Shown here piece after piece: positions 63,531 to 64,000 of a DNA stretch of 64,000 nt. A program made the translations under genes and the position numbers. Within the stretch, counting starts at the first letter, position 1, and every line of letters starts with the position of its first letter. Under the pieces are notes generated by a model. It was not told where the DNA came from, made no database searches, and saw only the letters and a list, made by a program, of their open reading frames with translations. Origin of the DNA: Novosphingobium hassiacum (GTDB lineage: Bacteria; Pseudomonadota; Alphaproteobacteria; Sphingomonadales; Sphingomonadaceae); contig NZ_JACICY010000001.1 of the NCBI RefSeq assembly GCF_014196055.1, forward strand, positions 634,203 through 698,202, written 5' to 3'.

Positions 63531-64000
63531 TCATCCCCGCAACGTAGCGCCCTGCTTTGATGCCGCGGCAACAACCTTGTCGGAAATCGCCTTCAAAGCC
63601 GCTTCGTCGTAGGACTTATCTACGGGCTGCAAGGTCACCTCGATGGCCAGCGACTTCTGCCCATCAGGCACACCGGCCCCACGGAAATCGTCGAATACCC
63701 GCGCGGCAACGATGTTCGCCTTGTCCGCGCCCTTGACCGAGCGCAGCAGGTCACCCGCCGCCACATCGGCCGCAACGAGGAACGCAAAATCGCGCGTGAC
63801 CGCCTGCAACGGCGGCGGCGCGAAGTGCGGCTTGGCAAAGGCGCCAGCGCCCTTCTTGGCCGGTATCCGATCAAGGAACAGTTCGACGACCACCACCGGA
63901 CCACCGATGTCGAACGCCTTGGCGGTTGCGGGATGCAGCACGCCGAACCGCGCCAGCACGGTCTTCGGCCCCAGCCGCAGCGTGGCCGACTGCCCCGGAT
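63531..64000 (-). CDS. pheT: Phenylalanyl-tRNA synthetase beta subunit, C-terminal part
   Basis: The frame stays open to the window edge (about 156 codons visible). PGQSATLRLGPKTV, FGVLHPATAKAFDI, FAPPPLQAVTRDFAFLV and a ferredoxin-fold anticodon-binding end (FRGAGVPDGQKSLAIEVTLQP) are the B5/FDX-ACB C-terminal region of PheT. Partial: the start lies outside. It attaches phenylalanine to tRNA-Phe as an alpha2-beta2 enzyme with PheS. Confidence 0.95.
   Translation of the reverse strand, partial: PGQSATLRLGPKTVLARFGVLHPATAKAFDIGGPVVVVELFLDRIPAKKGAGAFAKPHFAPPPLQAVTRDFAFLVAADVAAGDLLRSVKGADKANIVAARVFDDFRGAGVPDGQKSLAIEVTLQPVDKSYDEAALKAISDKVVAAASKQGATLRG

Noticed and set aside
1..64000. CRISPR arrays, insertion sequences, prophage or plasmid origins
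   Set aside because: No regularly spaced repeats, transposase, integrase or replication-initiator motifs were recognised on reading either strand.

Overview
The window is high-GC chromosomal DNA from an alphaproteobacterium, most likely a member of the Sphingomonadales (Novosphingobium/Sphingomonas-like). This is inferred from gene content and layout: ftsE-ftsX-ydcF-plsC order, an FA2H/SCS7-type lipid hydroxylase, a type-B PutA, two intergenic palindromic repeats of a kind I associate with this order, and the 4-8 bp overlaps joining most operonic genes. No taxonomic marker was computed. No phage, IS element or CRISPR array was seen.

About 1-30 kb is a large surface-polysaccharide island. It encodes an ABC-transporter-dependent capsule system: KpsC-like and KpsS-like Kdo-linker transferases, the KpsM/KpsT exporter, the KpsE-type inner-membrane polymer-export protein and a CtrA/BexD-type outer-membrane lipoprotein. 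Around them lie glycosyltransferases (several GT4, one GT90 and one three-domain GT4-GT4-GT2 protein), two methyltransferases, a UDP-xylose synthase, an LTA-synthase-like phospho-group transferase, an SDR, a sphingolipid-type fatty acid 2-hydroxylase, a coiled-coil DUF4214 protein and an unrecognised 608-residue protein. The minus-strand run from kpsE to uxs (20.8 to 7.9 kb) looks like one operon. It is followed by GDP-mannose supply genes (manC, manA) and a pair made of a GH130-like protein and a GT4 protein with a helical C-terminal domain, then a TonB-like protein.

30.4-38.3 kb holds an orphan receiver protein and a molybdenum-dependent NAD+ formate dehydrogenase operon (fdsG-fdsB-mobA-fdsA-fdsD-fdhD) behind a LysR regulator. 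Two copies of the same palindrome, TGATAG-N7-CTATCA, sit just upstream of lysR and upstream of fdsG and are probably its operators. A palindromic repeat interrupts the operon between fdsB and mobA.

38.4-47.7 kb has bioBFD (no bioA seen), an Lrp-type regulator divergent from putA with GGTAT/ATACC inverted repeats at both start regions, an SDR and a ChrA transporter. 48-54.6 kb has a small protein coupled to a GAF-GGDEF diguanylate cyclase, tRNA-Leu(GAG), a zinc-ribbon membrane protein, and the translationally overlapping series ftsE-ftsX-ydcF-plsC-Nramp-like transporter.

54.6-64 kb holds hisC-tyrA (aromatic amino acids), glnK-amtB behind a close match to the sigma-54 consensus, an EEP-family phosphodiesterase, a PNPOx-fold protein, an alpha/beta hydrolase, prfC, an aldose-1-epimerase-like protein, a second palindromic repeat, and the 3' end of pheT running off the window.
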